From Clostridia bacterium (GTDB taxonomy: Bacteria > Bacillota > Clostridia > Christensenellales > UBA1242), in contig JAFVWN010000041.1 of assembly GCA_017501645.1 (NCBI GenBank), forward strand, positions 1-59,816: a DNA stretch of 59,816 nt, in the 5' to 3' direction. The notes under the pieces were generated by a model that saw only the letters and a program-made list of their open reading frames with translations, had not been told where the DNA came from and made no database searches. Within the stretch, counting starts at the first letter, position 1; each line of letters starts with the position of its first letter. The translations under genes were made by a program, and so were the position numbers. Shown here in pieces: positions 16,961 through 25,428 of the stretch.

Positions 16961-18147
16961 TAATTTTTATTCTCCTTTACTTCTTCAACTATGCTCACAA
17001 CATACCCACCTTGCAAAATGGTTTTTAATTTATCGCCTTTTACAAGGTCTTTTATGCCTACGCTTTTATCATCTTTTAAAACTTTTGAATATCCTGATTT
17101 TAAAATGGTTAGCGGGTTTGATTTTTCTAGTTTTGTAACCAAATTATCCAGCCTTGACCTTCTTTCATCAACATATTTGCTTATCAAATTCACAATCTTA
17201 TTGTTTTTAAATTCTAAATTCTTCCCTTCTACACCAAGCTTTAATTCCATAGTTTTAACAATAACCTGAACCAAACTTGATACTGTTTGTTTATTAGATT
17301 GCAAAAGTTTCAACATTCTGTTTTCAACATTTTGCTTGATATTATCAAGATACTGCAATTCTCCATAGTAATCAAAGACCGCAAGTTCTGCACCTACTGA
17401 TGGAGTTGGAGCTCTCATATCCGCAACAAAATCTATAATTGTGAAATCTGTTTCGTGACCAACAGCAGAAATGACAGGAAGGGTTGACGCATAGACTGCC
17501 CTTGCTACAATTTCTGTATTAAACGGAGCAAGGTCTTCAAAAGAACCTCCACCTCTTGCAACAATGATTACATCTACATTCTTTTCTTTATTAAAATACT
17601 CTATCCCCTCAGCAATTTCCATCTCTGCATTTAGTCCTTGAACTTTTGCAGGATAAACTAGAATATCTGTATTTGGATTTTTTGCTCTTGTTACATGATA
17701 GATATCTCTTATAACAGCCCCTGTTTCACTAGTTACAACACCAATTTTGTTTGCATACTTTGGAATCGGCTTTTTTGCAGAGTCCGCAAAAAGACCTTCC
17801 CCATCAAGCCTTGCTTTTAATTCAAGATATTTTTTATAAAGTTCACCCATTCCGTAAGGCTCTACTTTGCTTGCAACAAATGACAATCTTCCAAGTTTTA
17901 TATGATAATTAAGCTTGCCTGTTACTAAAACCTTATCACCATTTTTTGCAAAAGGTGTGAATGCTGAAAATTTTATACAAGAAAGCTGAGCACCTTCTTC
18001 TTTTATATCAAAATAAGCAATACCGTTTGAGATTTTAAAATTTGTAACCTCTCCGTACACACTTACCCCGATTAAAAACTCTTCATTATCAAAGATGTTC
18101 TTTATGTAATTATTTAGTTGCGTTATTGATAAAGTTAAGTTTTGCAT
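16960..18147 (-). CDS. xseA: Exodeoxyribonuclease VII large subunit
   Basis: Encodes 395 residues. An N-terminal OB-fold (about 5-95) precedes the catalytic region with VVTSETGAVIRDI, ARGGGSFEDLAPFN and SAVGHETDFTIID. The rest is a coiled-coil region that binds XseB. It overlaps the nusB stop by one base. Confidence 0.96.
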   Translation of the reverse strand: MQNLTLSITQLNNYIKNIFDNEEFLIGVSVYGEVTNFKISNGIAYFDIKEEGAQLSCIKFSAFTPFAKNGDKVLVTGKLNYHIKLGRLSFVASKVEPYGMGELYKKYLELKARLDGEGLFADSAKKPIPKYANKIGVVTSETGAVIRDIYHVTRAKNPNTDILVYPAKVQGLNAEMEIAEGIEYFNKEKNVDVIIVARGGGSFEDLAPFNTEIVARAVYASTLPVISAVGHETDFTIIDFVADMRAPTPSVGAELAVFDYYGELQYLDNIKQNVENRMLKLLQSNKQTVSSLVQVIVKTMELKLGVEGKNLEFKNNKIVNLISKYVDERRSRLDNLVTKLEKSNPLTILKSGYSKVLKDDKSVGIKDLVKGDKLKTILQGGYVVSIVEEVKENKN

Positions 18148-18539
18148 TATTCACCCATAAAATTAGACAATATTCCGTTAATAAACTTACTACTTTTTTC
18201 TGTTGAATAGATTTTAGCCAAATTAAGAGCTTCATTAACACTTACAGCTTTTGGAATGCTATTTACATATTTCATTTCATAAATAGCAACAACTAAAATC
18301 GCTAAATCAACTTTAAAAATTCTATCAAGTTTGAAACCTGAAGAAAAAGCCTCTATATCTTTTAGAAGTTCATCACAATGATTAATTACACCATTATAGA
18401 TTTCATTTATATATCCTACTTCGGCTTTGTTTTCTTCATCACTTATTATTTCTTCAAGAAACTCAACATCTTTCTCTTTATTAAAAAGGTATTCAAATAC
18501 AAGCTTAAAAACAAGTTCTCTTGCTGAACTTCTACTCAT
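18147..18539 (-). CDS. nusB: Transcription antitermination protein NusB
   Basis: Encodes 130 residues of an all-helical NusB fold, with the N-terminal SARELVFKLVFEYLF and C-terminal IPKAVSVNEALNLAKIYS motifs. NusB with NusE binds boxA in rRNA leaders. The start follows GGAGGAAAAATA. It sits between a novel membrane gene and xseA, the usual place apart from the neighbour upstream. Confidence 0.95.
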   Translation of the reverse strand: MSRSSARELVFKLVFEYLFNKEKDVEFLEEIISDEENKAEVGYINEIYNGVINHCDELLKDIEAFSSGFKLDRIFKVDLAILVVAIYEMKYVNSIPKAVSVNEALNLAKIYSTEKSSKFINGILSNFMGE

Positions 18540-18560
18540 TATTTTTCCTCCAATGGATTC

Positions 18561-19571
18561 TTATAATTCTCTTTCATTTGTAGATGCAGTAATTCTCACT
18601 CCTGCATCATTGCTTGCTCCAGGTTGTGTGCTTGCAAAAATATTAACCGCACTTGGTTTGTTTACCGTTGGTTGAACTGGTGGCTTTTGCGGTTGAACCG
18701 GTGGCTTTGGTGGCTCTGGTGGTTTTGTTTCTTGTGGTTTTTCAGACTTATTTGGTTTTTTGCCTGATGTTGCCGCAGCAAACGAAAACAACTCGTTAAT
18801 TAAGTTTCCTTTATACATTGTTGGAAACTTATCAAGTTTATCCGCTTTAAGAGCACCTTTTGATTTTCCAATAGAATATTTAGGTTTATCCGCTCCACCA
18901 CCACTAGGTTTTTTACTACTTGGTTTTGATTTTGGTTTAGATTTAGCTTTAGACTTGGCCTTACTCTTTAAAACTTTTTTAATTGCTGAAGCCTTTTCTA
19001 TATCACCATTCTTTTCTGCCTCATCAATTTTTTGTTTCAATGTCTCTTTAATAAATCTTTCTTCTTTTTCAGCCTCGCTAAGTTTTCTAGTCATCACCCT
19101 TGTTGTAATATCGACTTTTGCAAATCTTTTAACTCTATTTTTTATAACTAACACTTGAGGAATTTCTTTTCCATTTTTATCAAACTTTGGCATAATCCCC
19201 AAAAGTTCATAAATTGTCAATACTCTATTTCCCTCTTCATCATAAATAGGCTCTATACCAAGAACTTCGTAGATGTCCTTAATTGAACCATCTTTATTAT
19301 ATTGTAGAGGTATTCCAAGTGCTTCATAAATATCAATTAATGGGTCCCCTGAAGTTTCCACTTTAACAGGTTCTGCTTTTTTCTTTTTCATCTTCTTGAG
19401 CAATTTTACATACAAGAAAATAACAACTCCAAGTAATATTACTAGGGGACAAAAAGAACAAAGGAAAGCAATAAGCCCAAACACCTTTGTAGCAAATAAA
19501 ACAATTGTGAGCAAACTTAAAGTAGCCACAATTGAAAGAGATATTAAAAGTATCTTCTTCTGTTTTTCCAT
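18561..19571 (-). CDS. Novel membrane protein with three 20-residue repeats and Pro-rich tail
   Basis: Encodes 336 residues from ATG 19571 behind AAGGAG. I do not recognise a family. Two membrane helices lie close together (about 7-29 and 32-56), so both ends should be cytoplasmic. Three near-identical units follow: IYEALGIPLQYNKDGSIKD (81-99), IYEVLGIEPIYDEEGNRVLT (100-119) and IYELLGIMPKFDKNGKEIPQ (120-139). Then come a basic, helical stretch rich in KSKAKSKPKS and a Pro-rich tail (PPEPPKPPVQP). It lies between the Asp23-family gene and nusB. In related bacteria that slot often holds AmaP, the Asp23 membrane anchor, so an anchoring role is plausible but unproven. Confidence 0.85.
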   Translation of the reverse strand: MEKQKKILLISLSIVATLSLLTIVLFATKVFGLIAFLCSFCPLVILLGVVIFLYVKLLKKMKKKKAEPVKVETSGDPLIDIYEALGIPLQYNKDGSIKDIYEVLGIEPIYDEEGNRVLTIYELLGIMPKFDKNGKEIPQVLVIKNRVKRFAKVDITTRVMTRKLSEAEKEERFIKETLKQKIDEAEKNGDIEKASAIKKVLKSKAKSKAKSKPKSKPSSKKPSGGGADKPKYSIGKSKGALKADKLDKFPTMYKGNLINELFSFAAATSGKKPNKSEKPQETKPPEPPKPPVQPQKPPVQPTVNKPSAVNIFASTQPGASNDAGVRITASTNEREL

Positions 19572-19599
19572 CAATTTTCTCCTTAAGTAAGGTAATGGG

Positions 19600-19986
19600 C
19601 TACACAACCGTCATTTCTTCATTGTTACCAAACACAACACCAGTAACATTAACATTAATGGCAGCAACTTTAAAATCTGTCATTGACTCAATACTGCTTT
19701 TAATATTTTCTTGAACTCTAAAAGCAACATCTTTAACTGAGTATCCGAAAAGAACATTTACATAAACATCAACATAGACATCATCATCTTCGCCAAACTC
19801 AATAAGCACTCCTCTGTTGTAGTTTTTATTAAACATTTTTTTCCACATTGAAAAGGCATCAGTACTAAGTGATGCAATTCCATTAATCTCTTGAGAGGCA
19901 AGTTTTACAATTGATAAAACAACATTTCTTTTATATGAAACGCTCCCCTCTTCTGTATCTACTAGCTTTTGTTTACGATTAGCCAT
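19600..19986 (-). CDS. Asp23/Gls24 family protein (YqhY-like)
   Basis: Encodes 128 residues from ATG 19986, five bases after AGGAG. It has the family pattern GSVSYKRNVVLSIVKLASQEI, then a hydrophobic strand (VYVDVYVNVLFGYSVKDVAF), and ends in the VNVTGVVF motif. Asp23 proteins are abundant membrane-associated cytoplasmic proteins linked to envelope stress or lipid homeostasis. It is first in the run leading to nusB and has its own promoter. In Bacillus yqhY lies at the same place. Confidence 0.9.
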   Translation of the reverse strand: MANRKQKLVDTEEGSVSYKRNVVLSIVKLASQEINGIASLSTDAFSMWKKMFNKNYNRGVLIEFGEDDDVYVDVYVNVLFGYSVKDVAFRVQENIKSSIESMTDFKVAAINVNVTGVVFGNNEEMTVV

Positions 19987-20026
19987 ACATACTCCTTTTT
20001 TGCACACAGTGCTATAATATATTTAT

Positions 20027-20055
20027 ATTATATCACAAGTAAAAAAGTTATGCAA
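20027..20055 (-). promoter_or_regulatory. Sigma-A promoter of the Asp23-nusB-xse-recN run
   Basis: On the minus strand TTGCAT (20050-20055) and TATAAT (20027-20032) are separated by 17 bases. They lie about 40 bases upstream of the Asp23-family start. Confidence 0.75.
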
Positions 20056-20114
20056 CGATTTTATTTTTTCAGTAAAAAATTTTAAAACCGACCAATAAAA
20101 CTCAATAATCAAAA

Positions 20115-20151
20115 GAAAAAACCGCAAAATTTCAATATTTTTGCGGTTTTT
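20115..20151 (-). terminator. Terminator after spoIIIAH
   Basis: AAAACCGCAAAA pairs with TTTTGCGGTTTT around a short AT loop. T runs on both sides mean it could work in either direction. It ends the spoIIIA transcript. Confidence 0.85.
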
Positions 20152-20178
20152 AACATATTTTTATTGGTTTTTGCGTTT

Positions 20179-20652
20179 TTATTCAACAGGAATAATTTTA
20201 ACATTTGTTGCAAGCACTTTTGCTTCTCTTACTAAAATAGACAAAATTTTTGCAACCTCATTACTATTAAGCCCTGCAGAAGTCTTTACAAACACATTCA
20301 TATTATCATCAGTTGAAGTAACTATAACATCTTCATAGCCAGTCGCAGCAATCAAACCTTCTAACGCAAGCTCACTTTCCATTTTAGAAGCAATCTTCGC
20401 TTTTTCGGCTTTAGCGTTCGCAACTTCAGTAGCATCAGTAGATGACGCTATAATTGAATCATAAATCTCAATTTGATAATTTCGTGATGCCAACTTATCT
20501 TCTCTACAAGATGTAAAAAAATTTGCAGATGTTGTTTGTGTCACATCTAAAGAACTATCACTTTTATTAAGAGCAATATTCAAATACCCAGTCACAACCA
20601 ACAATACAACCATTGACACTAAAACAAATATTTTTTTCTTTTTGCTTAACAT
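20179..20652 (-). CDS. spoIIIAH: Stage III sporulation protein AH
   Basis: Encodes 157 residues from ATG 20652 behind AAGGAGGGTGG. One N-terminal membrane helix (about 7-25) is followed by an extracytoplasmic part with the family motif SANFFTSCREDKLASRNYQI. The C-terminal YscJ-like ring-building domain (ALEGLIAATGYEDVIVTSTD) comes last. SpoIIIAH on the mother-cell side binds SpoIIQ across the intermembrane space to form the feeding channel. It is the last gene of the spoIIIA operon. Confidence 0.95.
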   Translation of the reverse strand: MLSKKKKIFVLVSMVVLLVVTGYLNIALNKSDSSLDVTQTTSANFFTSCREDKLASRNYQIEIYDSIIASSTDATEVANAKAEKAKIASKMESELALEGLIAATGYEDVIVTSTDDNMNVFVKTSAGLNSNEVAKILSILVREAKVLATNVKIIPVE

Positions 20653-20686
20653 AGACCCACCCTCCTTAAAATACAAAACTTTCATA

Positions 20687-21241
20687 TTATTTTCCCTCCA
20701 TCACTTCAACCTTAGAGACCTCAACAGATAATACACTAGACACAACATTGATTAAATTTGCTTTAAACTTTATATCTTTAGCACCACTAGCAACAATTAA
20801 AACTCCTGTGATTTTTGGTAGAAATTCTACAACAACCACTGGCGTACTCACACTTCCATTTTTAGACATTACTATCTCTGTTTTTATTGACTTTACTGTA
20901 GGTTTACCACTATCCAACTTTTCATAGTACTCTGTTTGAGATTCTTCAAGATACTTTATTGTTGGGCTAGCATCTACCATCACAAAAACATCAACATTCC
21001 CGATACCTTTTATTCCCGCTAGTACATTAATAAGTCTATTCTCAACCACTTCACAATATTCCATAGCAGATATGTTTTTATTGTCAACTTTTGTCACTTT
21101 ATTCTTATTACTTTCAAAAGTGAAAGAACTTGCAAATATAAGAACAATACAGACCGCCAACAATACAATAAATATCGTTTTTAACAGTTTTTTATTTTTA
21201 AATATTGGCATTTTTAAAAAGCTAGATATTTTACTTAACAC
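20687..21241 (-). CDS. spoIIIAG: Stage III sporulation protein AG
   Basis: Encodes about 184 residues from GTG 21241, eight bases after GAGG; TTG 21247 is an alternative. One membrane helix (about 23-43) precedes the ring-forming domain (CEVVENRLINVLAGIKGIGN, then VDVFVMVDAS). The C-terminus GVLIVASGAKDIKFKANLIN matches the family. SpoIIIAG forms a large secretin-like ring in the engulfment channel. Confidence 0.94.
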   Translation of the reverse strand: MLSKISSFLKMPIFKNKKLLKTIFIVLLAVCIVLIFASSFTFESNKNKVTKVDNKNISAMEYCEVVENRLINVLAGIKGIGNVDVFVMVDASPTIKYLEESQTEYYEKLDSGKPTVKSIKTEIVMSKNGSVSTPVVVVEFLPKITGVLIVASGAKDIKFKANLINVVSSVLSVEVSKVEVMEGK

Positions 21242-21300
21242 AACCAAAACCTCGTTTTTTATATTATTATTCAGTGCAATTTTATAGTTTTTGCAGTTTT

Positions 21301-21474
21301 TTATAATAAAAAATCAAATATTGCATTACATATTGGTGTCACTAAAGCCGAAAATAAATAAACCCCAACAACACATAAACAAAACTTTTTCATAGCTCCT
21401 TCAGGGATTATTACACCAACAAAAATTTCAAGAAAAACACAAAAAATCAAATTTGAAACTAATCCTTTTAACAT
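21301..21474 (-). CDS. spoIIIAF: Stage III sporulation protein AF, minimal form
   Basis: Encodes only 57 residues. The start is ATG 21474, eight bases after the spoIIIAE stop and behind TAGGTGTG. The stop is TAA at 21301. The product begins MLKGLVSNLIFCVFLEIFVG and ends TPICNAIFDFLL, two membrane helices that match the N-terminal pair of SpoIIIAF. It lies exactly between spoIIIAE and spoIIIAG. Usual SpoIIIAF proteins have about 170-200 residues with a soluble ring-like domain after the helices; that domain is missing and no remnant follows. Confidence 0.85.
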   Translation of the reverse strand: MLKGLVSNLIFCVFLEIFVGVIIPEGAMKKFCLCVVGVYLFSALVTPICNAIFDFLL

Positions 21475-21482
21475 CTTCACAC

Positions 21483-22742
21483 CTACACAAAACTAGACAC
21501 AGAACACATTGTTAAAAATATAGTAAAAAAATACATTAATGAAACACCCACTAAAACCACCGTTAAAAGTTTAAAACTTTTTGCAACCCCATAAAGCAAA
21601 GACGAACTTTTTTTATCACCAACAATATCTATAACACCCGCAACAAATTTCAAACCAAGTTCAATAACCGCAACAGACAATATTGGAGAAATTATACTAG
21701 CAAAAAGCATTAATATCCCAGTAAAACCTGTTGCATTTTTTACCAAAAGCCCACCAGCCTTAACAACCTGAAAACCATCACTTATATAACCACCCAACAT
21801 TGGCACATAATTTTTTATTGCATACTTAGTAGCTTTTATACTTATCCCATCACTCGTCCCGGCCGTTAAACCATTTAAAGTCATAAATGCCATATAAACA
21901 GTGAAGATTATACCTATTACCCATTTAAAAAGTGAAGATATAAATCCATTAATTTTTTCAAAACTATTATTTTTTGAAAAACAGCCAACTATTGATAAAA
22001 CAAAACCAATAACAAATAATGGAAACAATACATAAATAAATACTGTCGATACAGAATTTGTTAGAAAAGCAAACATTGGAGAGTATGCTTTAACAGAAAT
22101 AGCCCCTCCCATAATAGACATAAGTGACAACAATACTGGAAATATAGCATTCATTTGTTTTTGTAAGTCAACTAAAGATTGCTTTGCTTCGCTTATTACT
22201 GAGGATGAGATTTTTGCTAAAATAATAGAAACAACAGCCAGACATATATATCTAATAATATCTCCAACCCCAGAAATGCTCGAGGGCTTAAAATTATTAA
22301 AGACACCAAAAAGCAATACAATAGCCAAAATTACCAACAGAGGAAAGAGCATTTCTTTAAGTAAGGAAACCGCCCCGCCGACAAAAATTTTAAGCATACC
22401 ACCCAAAGAAACCGTTTCTTCACCTTTGATTATCTTTGAAACATAACCTTTAAAGGTTTCTCCTCCAAATAGAGAAAAATCAACATCAACAGCTTCTAAA
22501 ACTTCTTCAAGCTCGCTAAAATCTATATCCTCTAAAACACTATCTGTAGCACTTTCCAATTCTTTTTCATAGTCAACGACCTCATTGTTTTCTGCATTTA
22601 CATAATTTTCTTTTTTATTATTCATAAAATTAAAAAATGCAAAACAAATTGACGCAATTGTAAAAAACAATAGTAATTTGCTTAAATTATAGATAATATT
22701 GCAGTTGTTAGGTTTTTTATTATTGGAAATGCAGATATACAT
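21483..22742 (-). CDS. spoIIIAE: Stage III sporulation protein AE
   Basis: Encodes up to 419 residues. A hydrophobic signal segment (about 20-40) is followed by an acidic external stretch and about eight membrane helices. The family signature VDLQKQMNAIFPVLLSLMSI with GGAISVKAYSPMFAFL is clear. It is a membrane component of the SpoIIIA channel. ATG 22742 overlaps spoIIIAD by 61 bases; no other good start lies nearer, so the exact N-terminus is uncertain. Confidence 0.94.
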   Translation of the reverse strand: MYICISNNKKPNNCNIIYNLSKLLLFFTIASICFAFFNFMNNKKENYVNAENNEVVDYEKELESATDSVLEDIDFSELEEVLEAVDVDFSLFGGETFKGYVSKIIKGEETVSLGGMLKIFVGGAVSLLKEMLFPLLVILAIVLLFGVFNNFKPSSISGVGDIIRYICLAVVSIILAKISSSVISEAKQSLVDLQKQMNAIFPVLLSLMSIMGGAISVKAYSPMFAFLTNSVSTVFIYVLFPLFVIGFVLSIVGCFSKNNSFEKINGFISSLFKWVIGIIFTVYMAFMTLNGLTAGTSDGISIKATKYAIKNYVPMLGGYISDGFQVVKAGGLLVKNATGFTGILMLFASIISPILSVAVIELGLKFVAGVIDIVGDKKSSSLLYGVAKSFKLLTVVLVGVSLMYFFTIFLTMCSVSSFV

Positions 22743-23062
22743 ATAGCAACTTTACCCCCTAAAACAACCTTGTTTGAAATTGACTTATTACCACAATCCT
22801 CAGCCAAATCACTAGTAAATTCTGTTATATACCCAATCCCTATAACTTTCAAAATTGGAGAAATTATATCTGTTTTTACACCAGCATAATTACCGAAATT
22901 AGCAATCTCTTCTATAAACAGTTTTCCCTCGTTAAGCACAAGCATAAAAATTATTAAACCACCACACACATTTGCAAGTAGTGAGAATTCCGGTTTATAT
23001 TGTTTCAATACTATATTAATTAAAAGGGTACATACCCCAATCCCCAAAATCTTTATTAGCAT
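22682..23062 (-). CDS. spoIIIAD: Stage III sporulation protein AD
   Basis: Encodes 126 residues with about four membrane helices, including the family segments LLINIVLKQYKPEFSLLANV and IGYITEFTSDLAEDCGNKSI. It is a small membrane part of the SpoIIIA channel. The start at 23062 follows AAGGGTGAAG. Confidence 0.95.
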   Translation of the reverse strand: MLIKILGIGVCTLLINIVLKQYKPEFSLLANVCGGLIIFMLVLNEGKLFIEEIANFGNYAGVKTDIISPILKVIGIGYITEFTSDLAEDCGNKSISNKVVLGGKVAICISAFPIIKNLTTAILSII

Positions 23063-23073
23063 AACTTCACCCT

Positions 23074-23271
23074 TTAATAAAGATTAAATAAATTCTTTAC
23101 AGTATCAAACAAACCACTCACCATATTCAAAACCATTATTAAAACCATCACTAATCCAGCCAATGTCGACAAGGTTGCGATTTCGCTTTTGCCTTGATGT
23201 TGTAAAATCTGCCCCACAACAGCAGTTAAAATTCCAATACCTGCTATTTTAAAAATAATATCTATATCCAT
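23074..23271 (-). CDS. spoIIIAC: Stage III sporulation protein AC
   Basis: Encodes 65 residues with two membrane helices. It has the family pattern IFKIAGIGILTAVVGQILQH and GKSEIATLSTLAGLVMVLIM. The length is typical. It lies between spoIIIAB and spoIIIAD as usual. Confidence 0.95.
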   Translation of the reverse strand: MDIDIIFKIAGIGILTAVVGQILQHQGKSEIATLSTLAGLVMVLIMVLNMVSGLFDTVKNLFNLY

Positions 23272-23278
23272 TATTCAC

Positions 23279-23767
23279 CTATGCTATTAATATACAAACC
23301 ACCACTCCCACCGCTAAACTAAGTTTATAAATCAACCCCTCATTTGTTCTTCTAATACTTTCAACTTCATTAATTTTTCTCTTTAATTCTTCTTGATATT
23401 TTTCCAACTGTCCTATTTCTTCACTAACCCCTTTCGTTCCAAAGCCTCTAAAAAATACCTCAATATTTCTTCTTTCTTCTCTTTTCAAAAAATAGAGAAT
23501 TTTATTGTCCAGACATTTCTTTTCATTTTGCATTAAATAATTTTTTATTTCTTGAAACTCCTTCAAAAACTCAACTTGTTTTTCTTCAAAAAATTTGTCA
23601 AACAATTCAGTTAGTTTTATTTGACTAAACTCAATTTCTGTTTTTGCATAACCAACAAATAATTTTAATTCTTTATAAAACTTATCTCTTGTAATAAATA
23701 ATTTTACCAGTCCTCTGCCAACAACTGAAGATAAAACAATTATTAAAACACAACCGACATAAACCAT
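23279..23767 (-). CDS. spoIIIAB: Stage III sporulation protein AB
   Basis: Encodes 162 residues from ATG 23767, which sits six to eight bases after AGGTG; GTG 23776 would be 9 bases longer. The N- and C-terminal membrane helices flank a cytoplasmic helical bundle resembling GspF. The family motifs ELKLFVGYAKTEIEFSQIKL and FFRGFGTKGVSEEIGQLEKY are visible. It is thought to act with the SpoIIIAA ATPase. Confidence 0.93.
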   Translation of the reverse strand: MVYVGCVLIIVLSSVVGRGLVKLFITRDKFYKELKLFVGYAKTEIEFSQIKLTELFDKFFEEKQVEFLKEFQEIKNYLMQNEKKCLDNKILYFLKREERRNIEVFFRGFGTKGVSEEIGQLEKYQEELKRKINEVESIRRTNEGLIYKLSLAVGVVVCILIA

Positions 23768-23776
23768 AGCAAACAC

Positions 23777-24688
23777 CTAAAAATATATACACTTATGATT
23801 TTCATCATAGACACTTATACACTCACCAACTTTGTTTTTGTTAGAAAGTAAGAAATACCGTTCAAAACATCTTGCTGTTAATATTTTATTTATCCCTTGT
23901 CTTTCTTTTAACTCACTGATACTATTTGCGTGAATAGAGGCTATTACTTTAACCCCGGAATTTACTGCATTTATACAAGCGTCTACATCCGCCTCACTCA
24001 TAAGCTCGTCTGTAATTATGATATCTGGCCTTAAAACCCTAATCCCATTACTAAACGCAAACTCCTTACTTGCCCCTGAAACAATATCTGTATACATTCC
24101 TACATCCAACATTGGCTCTCCATCTAAAGTTGACGCCAATTCAAACCGTTCGTCTACAAGCAGTGTATTAAAAACTTTATCCTCTATCCCTGATATTTTT
24201 CTTGCGATATCTCTTAGATATGTTGTCTTCCCTGCACCTGGAGGTGAAATTATCAAGGAGTTTTTTATTCCATAATCTTTGCTATAAATATAATTAAAAA
24301 CAAATGCGGAACAATCTTTAACCTCGTGCGGTACTCTTATGTTAATTGAATTGATATTCTTTATTGTTGTGGGCATAAACTTATCACTGTTAACACTTTC
24401 TCCTGCTATACCCAGTCTTATTCCTCCTCTTGCAGTAATAAACCCCTGTTTAATTTGGTTATTATAAGCATACAATGAATTTTCTGTCGCTCTTTTCAAA
24501 ACATACTCTATCATTTCTTTTGTTACAAAAACAGGCTCTCCACCACTCATCCTTTTCAAAACACAATTTTTTCCTTGGTAATTTATAACAACGGGTGCGT
24601 TTCTTCTTAGCCTTATCTCTTGTATTTTTTTCATATCGTAATTTATCAATGTGTTGTTTATTTCTTGTGGCAACAATCTATAAATCAT
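23777..24688 (-). CDS. spoIIIAA: Stage III sporulation protein AA, secretion-type ATPase
   Basis: Encodes 303 residues from ATG 24688 behind GGAGGTGTTGTTTA; a longer frame upstream has no support. Walker A is PPGAGKTTYLRDIAR and a Walker B-like region is PDIIITDELMSEAD. It resembles type II/IV secretion ATPases and energises or assembles the SpoIIIA channel from the mother-cell side. It is the first gene of spoIIIAA-AH, which follows efp as in Bacillus. Confidence 0.95.
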   Translation of the reverse strand: MIYRLLPQEINNTLINYDMKKIQEIRLRRNAPVVINYQGKNCVLKRMSGGEPVFVTKEMIEYVLKRATENSLYAYNNQIKQGFITARGGIRLGIAGESVNSDKFMPTTIKNINSINIRVPHEVKDCSAFVFNYIYSKDYGIKNSLIISPPGAGKTTYLRDIARKISGIEDKVFNTLLVDERFELASTLDGEPMLDVGMYTDIVSGASKEFAFSNGIRVLRPDIIITDELMSEADVDACINAVNSGVKVIASIHANSISELKERQGINKILTARCFERYFLLSNKNKVGECISVYDENHKCIYF

Positions 24689-24749
24689 TAAACAACACCT
24701 CCGTTTATAAAAGATATTAACAGGCTTTATTTTATATGTTTTTTTGCAT

Positions 24750-24779
24750 AAAAAAAATATGCCACTTAATGACATATTT
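24750..24779 (-). terminator. Terminator after efp
   Basis: On the minus strand ATATGTCA-TTAAG-TGGCATAT (with a G-U pair) is followed by TTTTTTTTA. It separates efp from spoIIIAA, so the spoIIIA operon needs its own, probably sporulation-specific, promoter. Confidence 0.75.
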
Positions 24780-24811
24780 TCTATTTTATTATTAACTTTT
24801 GTTCTATAATA

Positions 24812-25369
24812 CTAAGCTCTTGACATATATGTTCCAGTTCTAGTATCAATTCTAATTCTATCACCATTATTTACAAATAGTGGAACTTGAATAACATAAC
24901 CTGTTTCAAGAGTTGCTGGCTTATAGCTTGCCTTAGAAGTATCGCCTTGGATACCTGGTTCACATTCAACAATGTTAAGTTCAACAAATGTTGGTGGTTC
25001 AACACTGAAAGCTTCACCCTTATAGAATTGAATAGTACAATTCATATTCTCAACAATAAAGCTTAAAGCATCTTCAACTTGATCATGGTTAAGTGGAACT
25101 TGTTCATAAGTTTCATTATCCATAAAGTAGTAAAGACCTGAATCATTGTAAAGATATACCATTTCTTTTCTTTCAATATGAGCCTTTTCAAATTTTTCAA
25201 CTGGGTTGAATGTTTTTTCAACAACTTGACCAGTTACAATATTTTTTAATTTAGTTCTAACGAATGCAGCACCTTTACCTGGTTTAACATGTAAAAAGTC
25301 TACAACGATATAAATTTTACCTTCCATTTCAAAGGTAACGCCTTTTCTTAAATCTCCAGCAGTAATCAT
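24812..25369 (-). CDS. efp: Translation elongation factor P
   Basis: Encodes 185 residues from ATG 25369 behind GGAGGAAATT. It has three OB-like domains. The loop [13 protein letters not shown] carries the expected tip Lys32, and the C-terminal signature [17 protein letters not shown] is complete. EF-P relieves ribosome stalling at proline runs. It precedes spoIIIA, the conserved Firmicutes order. Confidence 0.97.
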   Translation of the reverse strand: MITAGDLRKGVTFEMEGKIYIVVDFLHVKPGKGAAFVRTKLKNIVTGQVVEKTFNPVEKFEKAHIERKEMVYLYNDSGLYYFMDNETYEQVPLNHDQVEDALSFIVENMNCTIQFYKGEAFSVEPPTFVELNIVECEPGIQGDTSKASYKPATLETGYVIQVPLFVNNGDRIRIDTRTGTYMSRA

Positions 25370-25399
25370 AATTTCCTCCAATAATTTACTAACATAAGT

Positions 25400-25428
25400 A
25401 GTATACCACTATATTTACTTCAAATCAA
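25400..25428 (-). promoter_or_regulatory. Sigma-A promoter of efp
   Basis: On the minus strand TTGATT (25423-25428) and TATACT (25400-25405) are spaced by 17 bases and lie about 30 bases before the efp start. Confidence 0.7.

Noticed and set aside
24689-24760. Sigma-E promoter for spoIIIAA (GGCATATT and CATATAAAAT)
   Set aside because: Boxes resembling the consensus exist but the spacing is 17 bases rather than about 13-14, and one overlaps the efp terminator, so I do not claim it.
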